Source of the DNA: Cognatishimia maritima
GTDB lineage: Bacteria > Pseudomonadota > Alphaproteobacteria > Rhodobacterales > Rhodobacteraceae
Length of the DNA stretch: 64,000 nt
Assembly (NCBI RefSeq): GCF_900129685.1
Contig: NZ_FQWM01000001.1
Location: 434,001-498,000 of the forward strand
Reading direction: 5' to 3'
The notes under the pieces were generated by a model, which saw nothing but the letters and a program-made list of their open reading frames with translations, was not told the DNA's origin and made no database searches. A program made the translations under genes and the position numbers. Of the stretch, positions 53,000 to 61,541 are shown one piece after another. Each line of letters starts with the position of its first letter. Positions within the stretch are counted from its first letter, which is position 1.

Positions 53000-53413
53000 T
53001 TAAGCCGCCACAAAGGTCAGTGCGCCAGCCGACGCCAAAGCCAATTCATAGGTCGCCTCGCCATTATGCGTGCCCGCATAATCCAGCGCCGTGACCTGAA
53101 ACGGGCCCTCAACCGTGCCAAAATCAGGGATAATTACCTGAAACGCCGGGACTTCGCCGTCAAAAAACAACTGCCGTGCCCGCTCATCCGTATCGGCATC
53201 TTTAAAGATGCCCGACCCGGAAATGGACGCCGACTTTACGCCCGCCCCACCCAAAAGTTCTCGCCAACCACCCTGGCTTTCCAAAGACGTCACATCGACG
53301 CTTTCGGCATTAAAACTGATCCGCGTCGCGCGCAGCCCTGCCAGCGTGACAAAACTGCCGTCCCCCAGAATATCCACCTTGATCAATAGATCCTTACCGT
53401 TCTGTGCCGCCAT
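53000..53413 (-). CDS. GTA major tail protein, TP901-1 type (g9)
   Basis: A 137-residue tail-tube subunit. KDLLIKVDILGDGSFVTLAGLRATRISFNAESVDVTS near 6-42 and GSGIFKDADTDERARQLFFDGE near 65-86 are the TP901-1 major tail protein hallmarks. The length is normal for RcGTA g9. It is expected to assemble into hexameric rings of the short tail. Confidence 0.94.
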   Translation of the reverse strand: MAAQNGKDLLIKVDILGDGSFVTLAGLRATRISFNAESVDVTSLESQGGWRELLGGAGVKSASISGSGIFKDADTDERARQLFFDGEVPAFQVIIPDFGTVEGPFQVTALDYAGTHNGEATYELALASAGALTFVAA

Positions 53414-53440
53414 CTGCCCGGCCCCCTTCGTTTGATGAAA

Positions 53441-53851
53441 TCAATTGTCCTGAACCCGCGCCGCAAACCGCAGGTCGATCCGCCGCAAATTCGCGGCTTC
53501 TTCCCGGCTTGCCACCGCGCGTTCAAACCGCATCGCCACAAGATGACCGCGCGCCAAAGCCAGATCGGCCTCGGTCAAAGCGTCACTTACAGCCACCGCG
53601 ACCGCCTTCGCCCCGGCAAAACCGCTGACGTCAGACACCACAGAGACCTCAATGCGATGCAAAGCCCCGCTGCCGTCGCCATCGGACCGATCCAGCACCA
53701 CTTCTGGCCCCAAGGTCACATAAGTCGACGGGATCGTGCCATTGGGCACCTCGTCGTAAATTGCGCTGCCAATCAGCCCTGCCAGCGCGCTGTCCGCCAG
53801 CAAATGCTGATAGACCGCCGCCTGCAACGCCACTGAAACCCCGTAGCTCAT
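53441..53851 (-). CDS. GTA tail terminator-like protein, DUF3168 (g8)
   Basis: A 136-residue DUF3168 protein, a tail completion / terminator family. It has SVALQAAVYQHLLADSALAGLIGSAIYDEVP near 6-36 and LVAMRFERAVASREEAANLRRIDLRFAARV near the C-terminus. The start overlaps the stop of the g7 gene by four bases (ATGA). Confidence 0.92.
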   Translation of the reverse strand: MSYGVSVALQAAVYQHLLADSALAGLIGSAIYDEVPNGTIPSTYVTLGPEVVLDRSDGDGSGALHRIEVSVVSDVSGFAGAKAVAVAVSDALTEADLALARGHLVAMRFERAVASREEAANLRRIDLRFAARVQDN

Positions 53852-54186
53852 GCTGCCACCTCTTCACGTGCAAGACAGGTCAGATAGCGCCCCGAGATAT
53901 CGGGTTCGGTCACCGCCATAATCCGGTAAATCCGCGACCCTTCGCGAAACCGTTGCCCCGCATTTGGCCGCTGCGATGACCCGACAGGCGCCGCCCGTAC
54001 TGTGACCTTCACATCCAACCGAGACACGCCCACATCTTCGCGATCCCGCTCACCCCCAGACCGAGGTTTCACCTCCGCCCAAACATGGCCAAGCGCGACC
54101 CAGCTTTCCACAAAGCCCCCCGCGCCATCCGAATTGCGGGTGACGCTTTCCAGCAGCATCCGACGGTTGAGTTGCGGCTGTCTCAT
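53848..54186 (-). CDS. GTA head closure / head-tail adaptor (g7)
   Basis: A 112-residue protein of the phage head-tail joining family: NRRMLLESVTRNSDGAGGFVESWVALGHVWAEVKPRSGGERD and RFREGSRIYRIMAVTEPDISGRYLTC. It lies in the usual position between the head-tail connector and the DUF3168 protein, overlapping both neighbours by four bases. Confidence 0.92.
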   Translation of the reverse strand: MRQPQLNRRMLLESVTRNSDGAGGFVESWVALGHVWAEVKPRSGGERDREDVGVSRLDVKVTVRAAPVGSSQRPNAGQRFREGSRIYRIMAVTEPDISGRYLTCLAREEVAA

Positions 54187-54782
54187 TGCGCGCCCTCCAA
54201 CCCGATCCGTACCGGGCGGTACCGCGCAATCAGACTGGTAACGCCAAAGGGCATACAGCCCCCCGCCAATGCCGTTTCATTGCGGTATTCGTAAAAGTGC
54301 GCCGCCAGCAGCAGTACCGCCTGCTGCAAATCCGCAGGCACGCCCGACCAGGTCGCGGCAAAGCCGACAGACGCCACAATCTCGATCTGCCCACCGCCCA
54401 CCGGCGATGGCAAACTGGCCCCGGTGCTGCGCAGTCTTGGCGCATGCGCGTCCATCTCAAGCACATAGGCAGAGGCCGCAACTTCGGTGATCTCCTGCTC
54501 TGCATCCAGAAGACGCACCGCATCCACGGCACTGACCGGAGCCAAGGGAAAAACCTGGACCGACCCATCGCGCCAATCGGGCAAACGCCACGTCACAATG
54601 CGCGACAGCAACAGTTTGCCACAGCGCGCTTCAACCGCCGCCAATGCCGCCCGCAGAAAGCCTTCCAGAACGCTGTCCTGCAACGTGTCCTCAGCAAACC
54701 CGGTGCCAAGCCGCAACTGCGCGCGGAACTCTGCCATGGGCAAGACCGATAGCGGCAGCTCTGTTTCATCCATCAGATACAT
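54183..54782 (-). CDS. GTA head-tail connector (g6)
   Basis: A 199-residue connector of the phiE125 gp8 type. SVLPMAEFRAQLRLGTGFAEDTL near 12-34, FLRAALAAVEARCGKLLLSRIVTWRLPDWR, and PADLQQAVLLLAAHFYEYRNET near 155-176 are clear. ATG 54782 has GGAGG six bases upstream; an ATG two codons earlier directly abuts it and is less likely. Confidence 0.9.
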   Translation of the reverse strand: MYLMDETELPLSVLPMAEFRAQLRLGTGFAEDTLQDSVLEGFLRAALAAVEARCGKLLLSRIVTWRLPDWRDGSVQVFPLAPVSAVDAVRLLDAEQEITEVAASAYVLEMDAHAPRLRSTGASLPSPVGGGQIEIVASVGFAATWSGVPADLQQAVLLLAAHFYEYRNETALAGGCMPFGVTSLIARYRPVRIGLEGAQ

Positions 54783-54801
54783 GGACATCCTCCAAACCTC
54801 T

Positions 54802-54866
54802 TGCTCCCCTCACTCTCCCCATCCAGTTAGGGCGCGCACCACGCGTCACTCGGTGGGAGGGGAGCA
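54802..54866. repeat. Inverted repeat between the capsid and connector genes
   Basis: TGCTCCCCTC (54802-54811) and GAGGGGAGCA (54857-54866) are perfect complements, spaced by 45 nt, in the 155-bp gap after the capsid gene, the longest gap inside the GTA cluster. It may attenuate or process the transcript after the most abundant product. Confidence 0.65.
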
Positions 54867-54937
54867 GCCAGAAACGCGTCTCCGGCGCACGCCCCGGCAA
54901 GGCGACCCAACGCCGCCTTGCCCGTCGCGATGCACCC

Positions 54938-56122
54938 TTAGGACACCGCGAACCGCAGCAGCTTGATCGCCGCAAAGTCGCTCACATCACCGCCCACGCG
55001 TTTCGTCGCGTAAAACAGCACATGCGGCTTGGCAGAGAATGGATCACGCAGCACACGCAGATCAGGGCGTTCCGCAATCGTGTAACCGGCTGAAAAGTCA
55101 CCAAAAGCAATGGCGTCAGCCCCGCTTGCAATGTCGGGCATGTCCTCGGCAATCAGCACCGGATAGCCCAGCAGCCGCGCTGGTTCGCCCGCCGCCAGAC
55201 CGTCAGACCACAGGAAGCGTCCGTCCGCGTCCTTCAGCTTGCGCACCGCGCCCGCTGTCTTCGAATTCATCACAAAGGTGCCATTCGCCCGGTATTGCGC
55301 GCCCAAGGCATAGACCAGATCAATCAGCGCATCGCCGCCGTTGAACCCGGCATCCACGCCGGTGGCGATATACCCCAGATTGCCCCAAGCCCAGCTGGCA
55401 TCATCCACGATGTTGTGGGTCAAAATACCCGTCGGCTTATCCACACCATCCCCGGTGATAAAAGCCGCCGCCTCAGCCCGCGCAAATTTGTCCGCGATCC
55501 GGCCCGCAAGCCAGCCTTCGATGTCAAAGGCACTGTCATCCAGCAGGCGCTGCGACGCTTTGGGCAGCGCCGAAAGTTCGTGCAATGGAATAGAAATGCG
55601 CTCAATCGTCGGCGTTCCGGTTTCAGCCGACGCCGATGTCTCGTCCGCCCAGCCCGCGCCGACATCCGTGCTGTCCATCAGGACGTCATAAGAGGTCGCC
55701 TCGACCTGCACGACATTGGCAATCGCCCGGATCGACGCAGTTGACGCCAACACAGAATTGACCGTTTCAGAGGTCACCGGATCAACCAGATAGCCACCAT
55801 CTCCGTTCACCACGGTGGACAGCGCCTTGCCTTCCAACTCCAGCCCACGCAGCCCGTCATCATCGCCCGTGCGCAGATAGGCCGTCATCGCCTTTTGGTG
55901 CGGCGCGTCATAATCCGTGCGCTCCAAAACCGGGCGCGCGGCCATCATTGTTTTCTGATCCAACTTGTTCATTCGCTCGTCCTGCTGTTGCAATTTCTGT
56001 TCAACACTGGCCCGAAAGCCCTTGAATTCAGACGTAAATCCCGCCACCGCGGCCTTTACCCCCTCTACCGGAGACACATCTTCTCCATTCCGGGCCATCA
56101 GCCCGGTTCCCGATTTGGTCAT
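54938..56122 (-). CDS. GTA major capsid protein, HK97 fold (g5)
   Basis: A 394-residue capsid subunit. An N-terminal helical coiled part (about 20-75, scaffold-like, removed by the prohead protease in the RcGTA system) precedes the mature HK97-type core: GGYLVDPVTSETVNSVLASTASIRAIANVVQVEATSYDV and TGDGVDKPTGILTHN. The start has AAAGGG six bases before ATG. It is followed by the longest intergenic gap of the cluster. Confidence 0.96.
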   Translation of the reverse strand: MTKSGTGLMARNGEDVSPVEGVKAAVAGFTSEFKGFRASVEQKLQQQDERMNKLDQKTMMAARPVLERTDYDAPHQKAMTAYLRTGDDDGLRGLELEGKALSTVVNGDGGYLVDPVTSETVNSVLASTASIRAIANVVQVEATSYDVLMDSTDVGAGWADETSASAETGTPTIERISIPLHELSALPKASQRLLDDSAFDIEGWLAGRIADKFARAEAAAFITGDGVDKPTGILTHNIVDDASWAWGNLGYIATGVDAGFNGGDALIDLVYALGAQYRANGTFVMNSKTAGAVRKLKDADGRFLWSDGLAAGEPARLLGYPVLIAEDMPDIASGADAIAFGDFSAGYTIAERPDLRVLRDPFSAKPHVLFYATKRVGGDVSDFAAIKLLRFAVS

Positions 56123-56150
56123 CCTCAACCCTTTCGAAATTTAGTCGCGC

Positions 56151-56693
56151 TTAACCCTGCGCCATCTGCTGCCGGGCATCGTCAAAAATACCCGCCAAAA
56201 CCCGCATCATGTCAGCTTCAGGACTGTCTCCTTTCGCTGCCACACGAGCCGTTGGAAGCATTGGAAAGGTCACCAAAGACACCTCCCAAAGGTCCAATTC
56301 ATTCAAAAGCCTCTGGCCCTTGTCGTCTTTGGCTGCCCGCACGGTGCGATAGCCAATCGACAGCCCATCAATGGCCCCTGCGGCGATCAACGCTGCCGCC
56401 TCGCGCCCCTTTGCCACGCTGTCCAGCAAGCGCCCTTTGACATAAAGCCCCCGCGCGTCCTCGCGCACCTCGTCCCAAATACCAATCGGCTGGCTTGGAT
56501 CATGCTGCCACAGCATCTTCACCGACCGTCCCGCCGCCTTCAGCGCAATCAATGACGCCGCATAGGCCCCGGCCTGCACCACGTCCCCGCCTTGATCGGT
56601 CGCCCCAAACAGCGACGCATAGCCTTCAATCACGTTGCCAGCGTCAACCGTCAGACCCGCACCAAACCGCGCAAATTTTCGTTCCAATTCCAT
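56151..56693 (-). CDS. GTA prohead protease, HK97 family (g4)
   Basis: A 180-residue serine protease that trims the capsid protein. VIEGYASLFGATDQGGDVVQAGAY near 22-45, VKMLWQHDPSQPIGIWDEV (the catalytic His is in WQHD) and GAIDGLSIGYRTV (the catalytic Ser is in GLSIG) are the family signatures. ATG 56693 has AAAGGG upstream; an ATG two codons earlier abuts the ribosome site. Confidence 0.93.
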   Translation of the reverse strand: MELERKFARFGAGLTVDAGNVIEGYASLFGATDQGGDVVQAGAYAASLIALKAAGRSVKMLWQHDPSQPIGIWDEVREDARGLYVKGRLLDSVAKGREAAALIAAGAIDGLSIGYRTVRAAKDDKGQRLLNELDLWEVSLVTFPMLPTARVAAKGDSPEADMMRVLAGIFDDARQQMAQG

Positions 56694-56704
56694 ATCCATC
56701 CCTT

Positions 56705-56935
56705 TCACGGCCCCACCTGCATCAGCGACTGAAACGCCTGCGCCAGGATCACGCCCACAACGCCATAGACTGTCAGCCAAAGCCGTTTCTCTAACCGTTC
56801 AATCATTGTCTCAATGCGATCGAGCCGCTTGTTCAAGCTGTCAAATTGCAGCTTCGCCACCCGCTCATGCGCTTCCAACCGCAGCGCTGGCGCGCAATCA
56901 AAGGCCTCAAAGCCATAGCGTTCCCCATCAGCCAT
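56705..56935 (-). CDS. GTA small membrane-type protein (g3.5)
   Basis: A 76-residue protein between the portal and protease genes, the position of RcGTA g3.5. It has a coiled-coil-like middle (LQFDSLNKRLDRIETMIERLEKRLW, about 30-54) and a hydrophobic C-terminal helix (LTVYGVVGVILAQAFQSLM). GGAGG six bases before ATG 56935 fixes the start. Its function is unknown. Confidence 0.82.
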   Translation of the reverse strand: MADGERYGFEAFDCAPALRLEAHERVAKLQFDSLNKRLDRIETMIERLEKRLWLTVYGVVGVILAQAFQSLMQVGP

Positions 56936-58103
56936 CCGCACCCTCCATCATCGGCGGCAAGCCAAGCAGCTTCCGCTTTTCAGCCACCGTCAGGAAATCC
57001 GCCGCCTGAACGCGCTGCCACTGGCTTTCGCGTTCCGCACTCAGCGCAGGCACCTGATCCAGATCAGGCCGCAACTGCACAGCATCGCCAGAGAATCCGG
57101 TAAGCCAATCGCTCAATCGTCCGGCCACGCGACTTATTAGCGGCAAGACCGTCAGACGGAAAAACGCACGGTGCGCTTCTTGGTAATTGGCATAGGTCGG
57201 ATCGCCCGGAATGCCCAACAACATGGGCGGCACCCCAAAGGCCAAAGCAATCTCACGCGCGGCGGCTTCCTTGGTCTGCTGGAATTCCATATCCGAGGGC
57301 GAAAACCCCATGGGCTTCCAGTCCAACCCGCCTTCCAGCAACATTGGCCGCCTCGCATTGCGCGCGCCCTGATGATGGCTCTCCATCTCGGACACCAATC
57401 GCTCATACTGCTCAGGTGCCAAGCTGCCCTGCCCATCGGCGGACTTGTAGACAATGGCTCCCGATGGCCGCGCCGCATTGTCCAGCAACGCCTTTGACCA
57501 ACGCGACGCGCTATTATGCACATCAATCGCCATGGCCGCGGCCTGCATCGGCGACAGCCCATAATGATCATCCTGCGGATGGAAATTGCGCAGATGACAA
57601 ATCTGCGACTGGCCAGAAACCTCAAACCGATGTTTGCGCCCGCCGACCGCATACTCATAGGCAGCCGGCCAACCATCCGCGCCGGGCACAACCCGCATCC
57701 GGTCCGACCGCAAAACATGCAACTCCACCGGCAGACCAGCCTCGCCGACCGCTTCGACATATCCATCGCCCGACAGCATCAACTGCGCCACCAAAGCCTC
57801 AAGGAACTCTGCCCGCCCCTGTGCCAAATTCGGGTGGGCTAACAGAGACAACACCGGATGCACATCGTAGCGTTTGGTCTGATCCTCCAACACCAAGGGC
57901 ACCGCCGCCGCAGCCTCGGCGATCAGTTTGACGCAGCGAAAGCCCACCGGGTTCCCGGCATAGCCCGTCTTGGTCAAGGACACCGTATCGCGCGGCGACC
58001 AGGCAACCCGGCCCGAGGACTGATAAGCCACCACAGGCGCAACCGCGCTGGCCTTCTGCTCAGGCACCTTCGCCGCATCTCGCCTTAGAAACTCAAACAC
58101 CAT
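56928..58103 (-). CDS. GTA portal protein (g3)
   Basis: A 391-residue phage portal protein of the HK97 type. GYAGNPVGFRCVKLIAEAAAAVP near 46-68, GQSQICHLRNFHPQDDHYGLSPMQAA near 163-188, and ALAFGVPPMLLGIPGDPTYANYQEAHRAFF near 284-313 are typical. The start ATG 58103 follows GAGGG; earlier ATGs at 58124 or 58148 are possible. Eight bases overlap the g3.5 gene. Confidence 0.94.
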   Translation of the reverse strand: MVFEFLRRDAAKVPEQKASAVAPVVAYQSSGRVAWSPRDTVSLTKTGYAGNPVGFRCVKLIAEAAAAVPLVLEDQTKRYDVHPVLSLLAHPNLAQGRAEFLEALVAQLMLSGDGYVEAVGEAGLPVELHVLRSDRMRVVPGADGWPAAYEYAVGGRKHRFEVSGQSQICHLRNFHPQDDHYGLSPMQAAAMAIDVHNSASRWSKALLDNAARPSGAIVYKSADGQGSLAPEQYERLVSEMESHHQGARNARRPMLLEGGLDWKPMGFSPSDMEFQQTKEAAAREIALAFGVPPMLLGIPGDPTYANYQEAHRAFFRLTVLPLISRVAGRLSDWLTGFSGDAVQLRPDLDQVPALSAERESQWQRVQAADFLTVAEKRKLLGLPPMMEGADG

Positions 58104-58204
58104 CCGGCTTGCCCTCACTTGCATCTCTGTCGCTTCGTTGAAAATCAATCTGCCAGAAACCTGTTAAATCTCTGACACTTGTCCGACCGCTGCCTATGCA
58201 ACAG

Positions 58205-59575
58205 CTACAAGGGTCGCACCTTCGGCTGGGTCCATTTCTGCGCGGGCACCAGCATCAGATCGGTCAAAGCCCATACCAAGGCATCCACCCGGTCCGGCGA
58301 TCCGTCCCCCTCAAACCCCTGCGCCCCCATAAGACACATCTGATCCTCTAAATCGCCAAGTCCGCGCAGATGTTGGATGCGCCCTTGCTCATATAAGGCC
58401 GCCACAGGTTCTGCCCGAGCGACCTTGCCACGCGACGCCCGGACCGCCCGATAGGACATCAACGGGTCCACCTGCCGCAAAACGCTCTCCACTAGATCGC
58501 CCCCCTGGTTGACCTCCGCCACCAGCCGATCTGCCCCCCAACGATGCGCCGCCGCACAGGCCGCTTCTGCCCAGCCCTGCGGCGACAGCCCCGCAACCGA
58601 GGCATCCTCCAAGACAAAAGCACGCCAGTCCTGCGGTGGCCCCGCCATAGTCGCGCCAACCACAACAATCCCACAGGCATCCGACTGCGTCGTCCCGGTC
58701 ACCGGCGGGTCCACTGCCACCACCACCCTGTCCAGATCCGGCGCGGTCTCAACCTCCGCCCGATCCATCATCGCGCGCGTCCACAAAGCGCCCTCAATAT
58801 CGGCCATCAACAGGCCCTCAAGCTCCTGCCGCCCAAGCCGCGTCCCGGCATAGCGCCGTTCGACTTCTTCAAGGAAACTCTGCGCCAGATTGGCCCGGTT
58901 GGCCTCTGTCGGCGCATGGCTCTGCACCGTGCCTGCATCCGCCAGCAACTGCCGCAACACCGGCACATTGCGCGGCGTGGTCGTCACCACCTGCTGTGGA
59001 TGATCCCCCAACCGCAAGCCAAATTGCAGCATGTCCCACGTGGCCTCCGCGTTCTTCCACTTGGCCAATTCATCCACCCAGGCGGCATCAAACTGCGGCC
59101 CCCGCAAACGATCCGGGTCATGCGCCGAATAGGCCTGCGCCGCGGCTCCATTCGGCCACACCAGCCGCCGCCGTGTCTCCTGCCAAATGGGCCTGCGATC
59201 CGGCGGCGAACAGGCCAATATCCCGCTCTCGCCATGCACCATGACCTCGCGCACTTGCTCCAGTGTTTCACCCACCAGCGCCACCCGTGTCGCTTTCCCC
59301 GCGTCCAGCGGCATCGGCCCTTCCACCATGTTGCGCACCCATTCCGCCCCGGCCCGTGTTTTCCCAGCCCCGCGCCCGCCCAGAATGACCCAGGTCTTCC
59401 AGTCGCCTTCCGGCGGCAGCTGATGATCCATCGCCCAAAACTCAAACAAATAAGGGAGAGCCAGCAGCTCTCCCTCTTCCAATTCATCGAGAAATCTCTC
59501 CTGCACCGCAGCATCGGCGGAGGCGATCCAGGCGGCACCGGATCGTAGATCGGGCCCTAGCAAGGTTGACGGCAT
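58205..59575 (-). CDS. GTA large terminase (g2)
   Basis: The packaging motor of 456 residues. The Walker A region VILGGRGAGKTRAGAEWVRN (about 62-81) and the DEAD-box-like Walker B context FDAAWVDELAKWKN (about 162-175) mark the ATPase. A C-terminal nuclease part includes VVVAVDPPVTGTTQSDACGIVVVG with acidic metal-binding residues. It overlaps the small terminase gene by about 92 bp with the ATG at 59575; a TTG at 59617 would make that overlap longer. Confidence 0.95.
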   Translation of the reverse strand: MPSTLLGPDLRSGAAWIASADAAVQERFLDELEEGELLALPYLFEFWAMDHQLPPEGDWKTWVILGGRGAGKTRAGAEWVRNMVEGPMPLDAGKATRVALVGETLEQVREVMVHGESGILACSPPDRRPIWQETRRRLVWPNGAAAQAYSAHDPDRLRGPQFDAAWVDELAKWKNAEATWDMLQFGLRLGDHPQQVVTTTPRNVPVLRQLLADAGTVQSHAPTEANRANLAQSFLEEVERRYAGTRLGRQELEGLLMADIEGALWTRAMMDRAEVETAPDLDRVVVAVDPPVTGTTQSDACGIVVVGATMAGPPQDWRAFVLEDASVAGLSPQGWAEAACAAAHRWGADRLVAEVNQGGDLVESVLRQVDPLMSYRAVRASRGKVARAEPVAALYEQGRIQHLRGLGDLEDQMCLMGAQGFEGDGSPDRVDALVWALTDLMLVPAQKWTQPKVRPL

Positions 59576-59825
59576 GATCCGTCGCGATGCCTTCTTGCTG
59601 TTTTCGTCGTTCTTCAAATCGAACCTCCATATCGATCGCCAAGCGGCTCCAGGTGCGAATATCGGCCAGCAATTTGCTCGCCTCCCGCACAGCGGCGTCC
59701 TCCCCTGCGGCGACCTCTTTCTCGACCGCGCGCAAAGACCGCGTCAGATGCGCCAGGGTCTGGCGCACCGCATCAAACTCCTCTTCCAAAGAGGAGCCAT
59801 TTTCCGGCGTATTGTTTTTCTGCAT
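59484..59825 (-). CDS. GTA small terminase (g1)
   Basis: A 113-residue coiled-coil protein, the size and position of RcGTA g1, which selects DNA for the large terminase. EEEFDAVRQTLAHLTRSLRAVEKEVAAGED and REASKLLADIRTWSRLAIDMEVRFEERRKQQEG show the helical heptad pattern. The start at 59825 has GAGGCG seven bases before. A frame to 59921 covers the leader and is rejected. Its 3' part overlaps the large terminase gene in another frame. Confidence 0.9.
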   Translation of the reverse strand: MQKNNTPENGSSLEEEFDAVRQTLAHLTRSLRAVEKEVAAGEDAAVREASKLLADIRTWSRLAIDMEVRFEERRKQQEGIATDHAVNLARARSTIRCRLDRLRRCCGAGEISR

Positions 59826-59927
59826 TTGTGTTCGCCTCTCATGTAAAGTTGCCCCTCCACACGAGCGAAACGAAAACGACCCCAGGTAATCACCTAGGGC
59901 CGCGCCCATTCCTTCCAGCATGACAAA

Positions 59928-59956
59928 ACTGTAGCAAAGACCGTCACGTTTGTCAA
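59928..59956 (-). promoter_or_regulatory. Promoter of the GTA cluster
   Basis: On the minus strand TTGACA (59951-59956) and TACAGT (59928-59933) are separated by exactly 17 bp in an AT-rich patch, with a predicted transcript start near 59921 and about 95 nt of leader before the first gene. Confidence 0.72.
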
Positions 59957-59967
59957 TATTTTGTTTA

Positions 59968-59982
59968 TTTACAGATACTTAA
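59968..59982. promoter_or_regulatory. Candidate CtrA site upstream of the GTA promoter
   Basis: TTTA-CAGATAC-TTAA matches the CtrA consensus TTAA-N7-TTAA at seven of eight positions, 12 bp upstream of the -35 element. CtrA control of GTA is known in Rhodobacterales; whether it binds here is inference. Confidence 0.4.
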
Positions 59983-60096
59983 CGATGCGCTCAACTAAAA
60001 CGCAACGCCACTGATCCACCACTAACCCAATCGTGATTGGCTGTTGATCGGCTTTCAAGGAATGCTCATCCCGACCGTTTCAGAAAGGCCCACCTC

Positions 60097-61455
60097 ATGG
60101 CGCAGGTTACGCGTATAATTACAGCTTTTGCCGCCACGCTGGCCATCACGCTTGCGGCATTTCCCATGCCGTCCATAGCCCAGACCAATCACGCGATTAA
60201 GCAATTCGGGACGCCCCCAGCAAGCCCCACAGGTGCCTACCCAGACGCCGTCGAAACGGCCATCCAAACCGCCTTTATCGACAGCATGCAGGATGGCCGG
60301 TGGGGCGAGGAGCAGCAAACCGCCTTACAGGTCGTCGCCGCATCGGGCGACCCGCGCATCGCATGGATCATCAGCGACCTTCTGCGCTTTGTCACCACCC
60401 CGGCTCTTGCCCAAGACCTTAGCACCACCGCCGCACAACTGCTCAAGATCAAACCGCCCCGCCGCAACCATTGGGGCGTCATCACCGACCACCTCATCGC
60501 CTATGACATCCCCGCCCCACCCGACTACCTGAAAGCCAAACGCGCCATCTTCACAACGGTTGTCCCGGGCTGGGACAAGATCTTTGTGAAAGGCAACATC
60601 GATTGGCGGCATGTCTCTTGGGGCGGCGTCCTGATCGATGACCGACCTTTTGACACCACCGACGATCCCTGCAACTGCATCCCGGCAGCCGACAATCCCG
60701 AGGTCCAAACAGCCGAAGAAGCCACATGGCTTAAAGACAGCGACATCGTCTTTGGCGTGGAAGTGAACGGCGAATACCGCGCCTATCCCCGCCAGATCAT
60801 GGAAGTGCGCGAGATGGTCAACGACACCCTAGGTGGCCGCGACCTCGGCATCCCCTATTGCACCCTTTGCGGCGCGGCGCAGGCCTATTTCACCGACGTG
60901 AAAGGCACCAAACGCCCCGTCCTGCGCACCTCAGGCCTGCTGATCCGGTCCAACAAAGTCATGTATGACATCACCAGCGGCTCTGTCTTTGACACCTTCA
61001 AAGGCACCGCCGTCACTGGCCCACTGGCCCGCAAAGGCATTCGTTTGGAACAAGCCAACGTTATCACCACCGAATGGGGCGCATGGAAGAAAGCCCACCC
61101 GGAAACCACTGTTTTGGTTGAAGAATTGGCCTTGGGCCGCGACTTCGACTTCCGAAATAACCGAGATGCCAATGGCCCCATCTTCCCGGTCGGGGATGTC
61201 GACCCGCGCCTCCCGGTGCACGAAGACATCATCGGCGTCATCACCGCCTCCGGCAAACCCGTCGCCTTCCAGCGCAGCAAAGCCTTCTTGGCGCTAAAAC
61301 GCGGCGAAGAAATTAAGGTTGAAAACGTTAACCTCGTGATCGATGCAGGCGGCGTGAAGGCGGTTGATGTCAACGGAGCGCCATTAGGTAGCCATCAGGC
61401 GTTCTGGTTCGCCTGGTCGCAGTTTTATCCGGGGACAGTTTTGTGGGATGGTTAA
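60097..61455 (+). CDS. DUF3179 family secreted protein, second copy
   Basis: A 452-residue protein with a signal peptide (RIITAFAATLAITLAAFPMPSIAQ, cleavage near 29). The N-terminal half (about 30-190) is helical and distinct, and the C-terminal half is DUF3179: MEVREMVNDTLGGRDLGIPYCTLCGAAQAYF near 247-277 with the paired cysteines CTLC. It is divergent from the GTA promoter. A shorter DUF3179 protein is at 30.6 kb; the pair are about 30 kb apart and share only the domain. Function unknown. Confidence 0.86.
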   Translation: MAQVTRIITAFAATLAITLAAFPMPSIAQTNHAIKQFGTPPASPTGAYPDAVETAIQTAFIDSMQDGRWGEEQQTALQVVAASGDPRIAWIISDLLRFVTTPALAQDLSTTAAQLLKIKPPRRNHWGVITDHLIAYDIPAPPDYLKAKRAIFTTVVPGWDKIFVKGNIDWRHVSWGGVLIDDRPFDTTDDPCNCIPAADNPEVQTAEEATWLKDSDIVFGVEVNGEYRAYPRQIMEVREMVNDTLGGRDLGIPYCTLCGAAQAYFTDVKGTKRPVLRTSGLLIRSNKVMYDITSGSVFDTFKGTAVTGPLARKGIRLEQANVITTEWGAWKKAHPETTVLVEELALGRDFDFRNNRDANGPIFPVGDVDPRLPVHEDIIGVITASGKPVAFQRSKAFLALKRGEEIKVENVNLVIDAGGVKAVDVNGAPLGSHQAFWFAWSQFYPGTVLWDG

Positions 61456-61541
61456 CGTAAAGCTCCTGCTCTAGGCGAACTTCAGCATCGTGCGTGTCTG
61501 TTACTTGCTTGGCACAGACACTCCGGCCCATCTTCACCGAG

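Noticed and set aside
58544-59548. 334-codon plus-strand frame over the large terminase
   Set aside because: Arg/His/Pro-rich shadow frame antisense to a conserved GTA gene.
45919-59825. Phage-type gene block read as an integrated prophage
   Set aside because: No integrase, repressor, lysis genes, replication genes or flanking direct repeats; gene set and order match a gene transfer agent.
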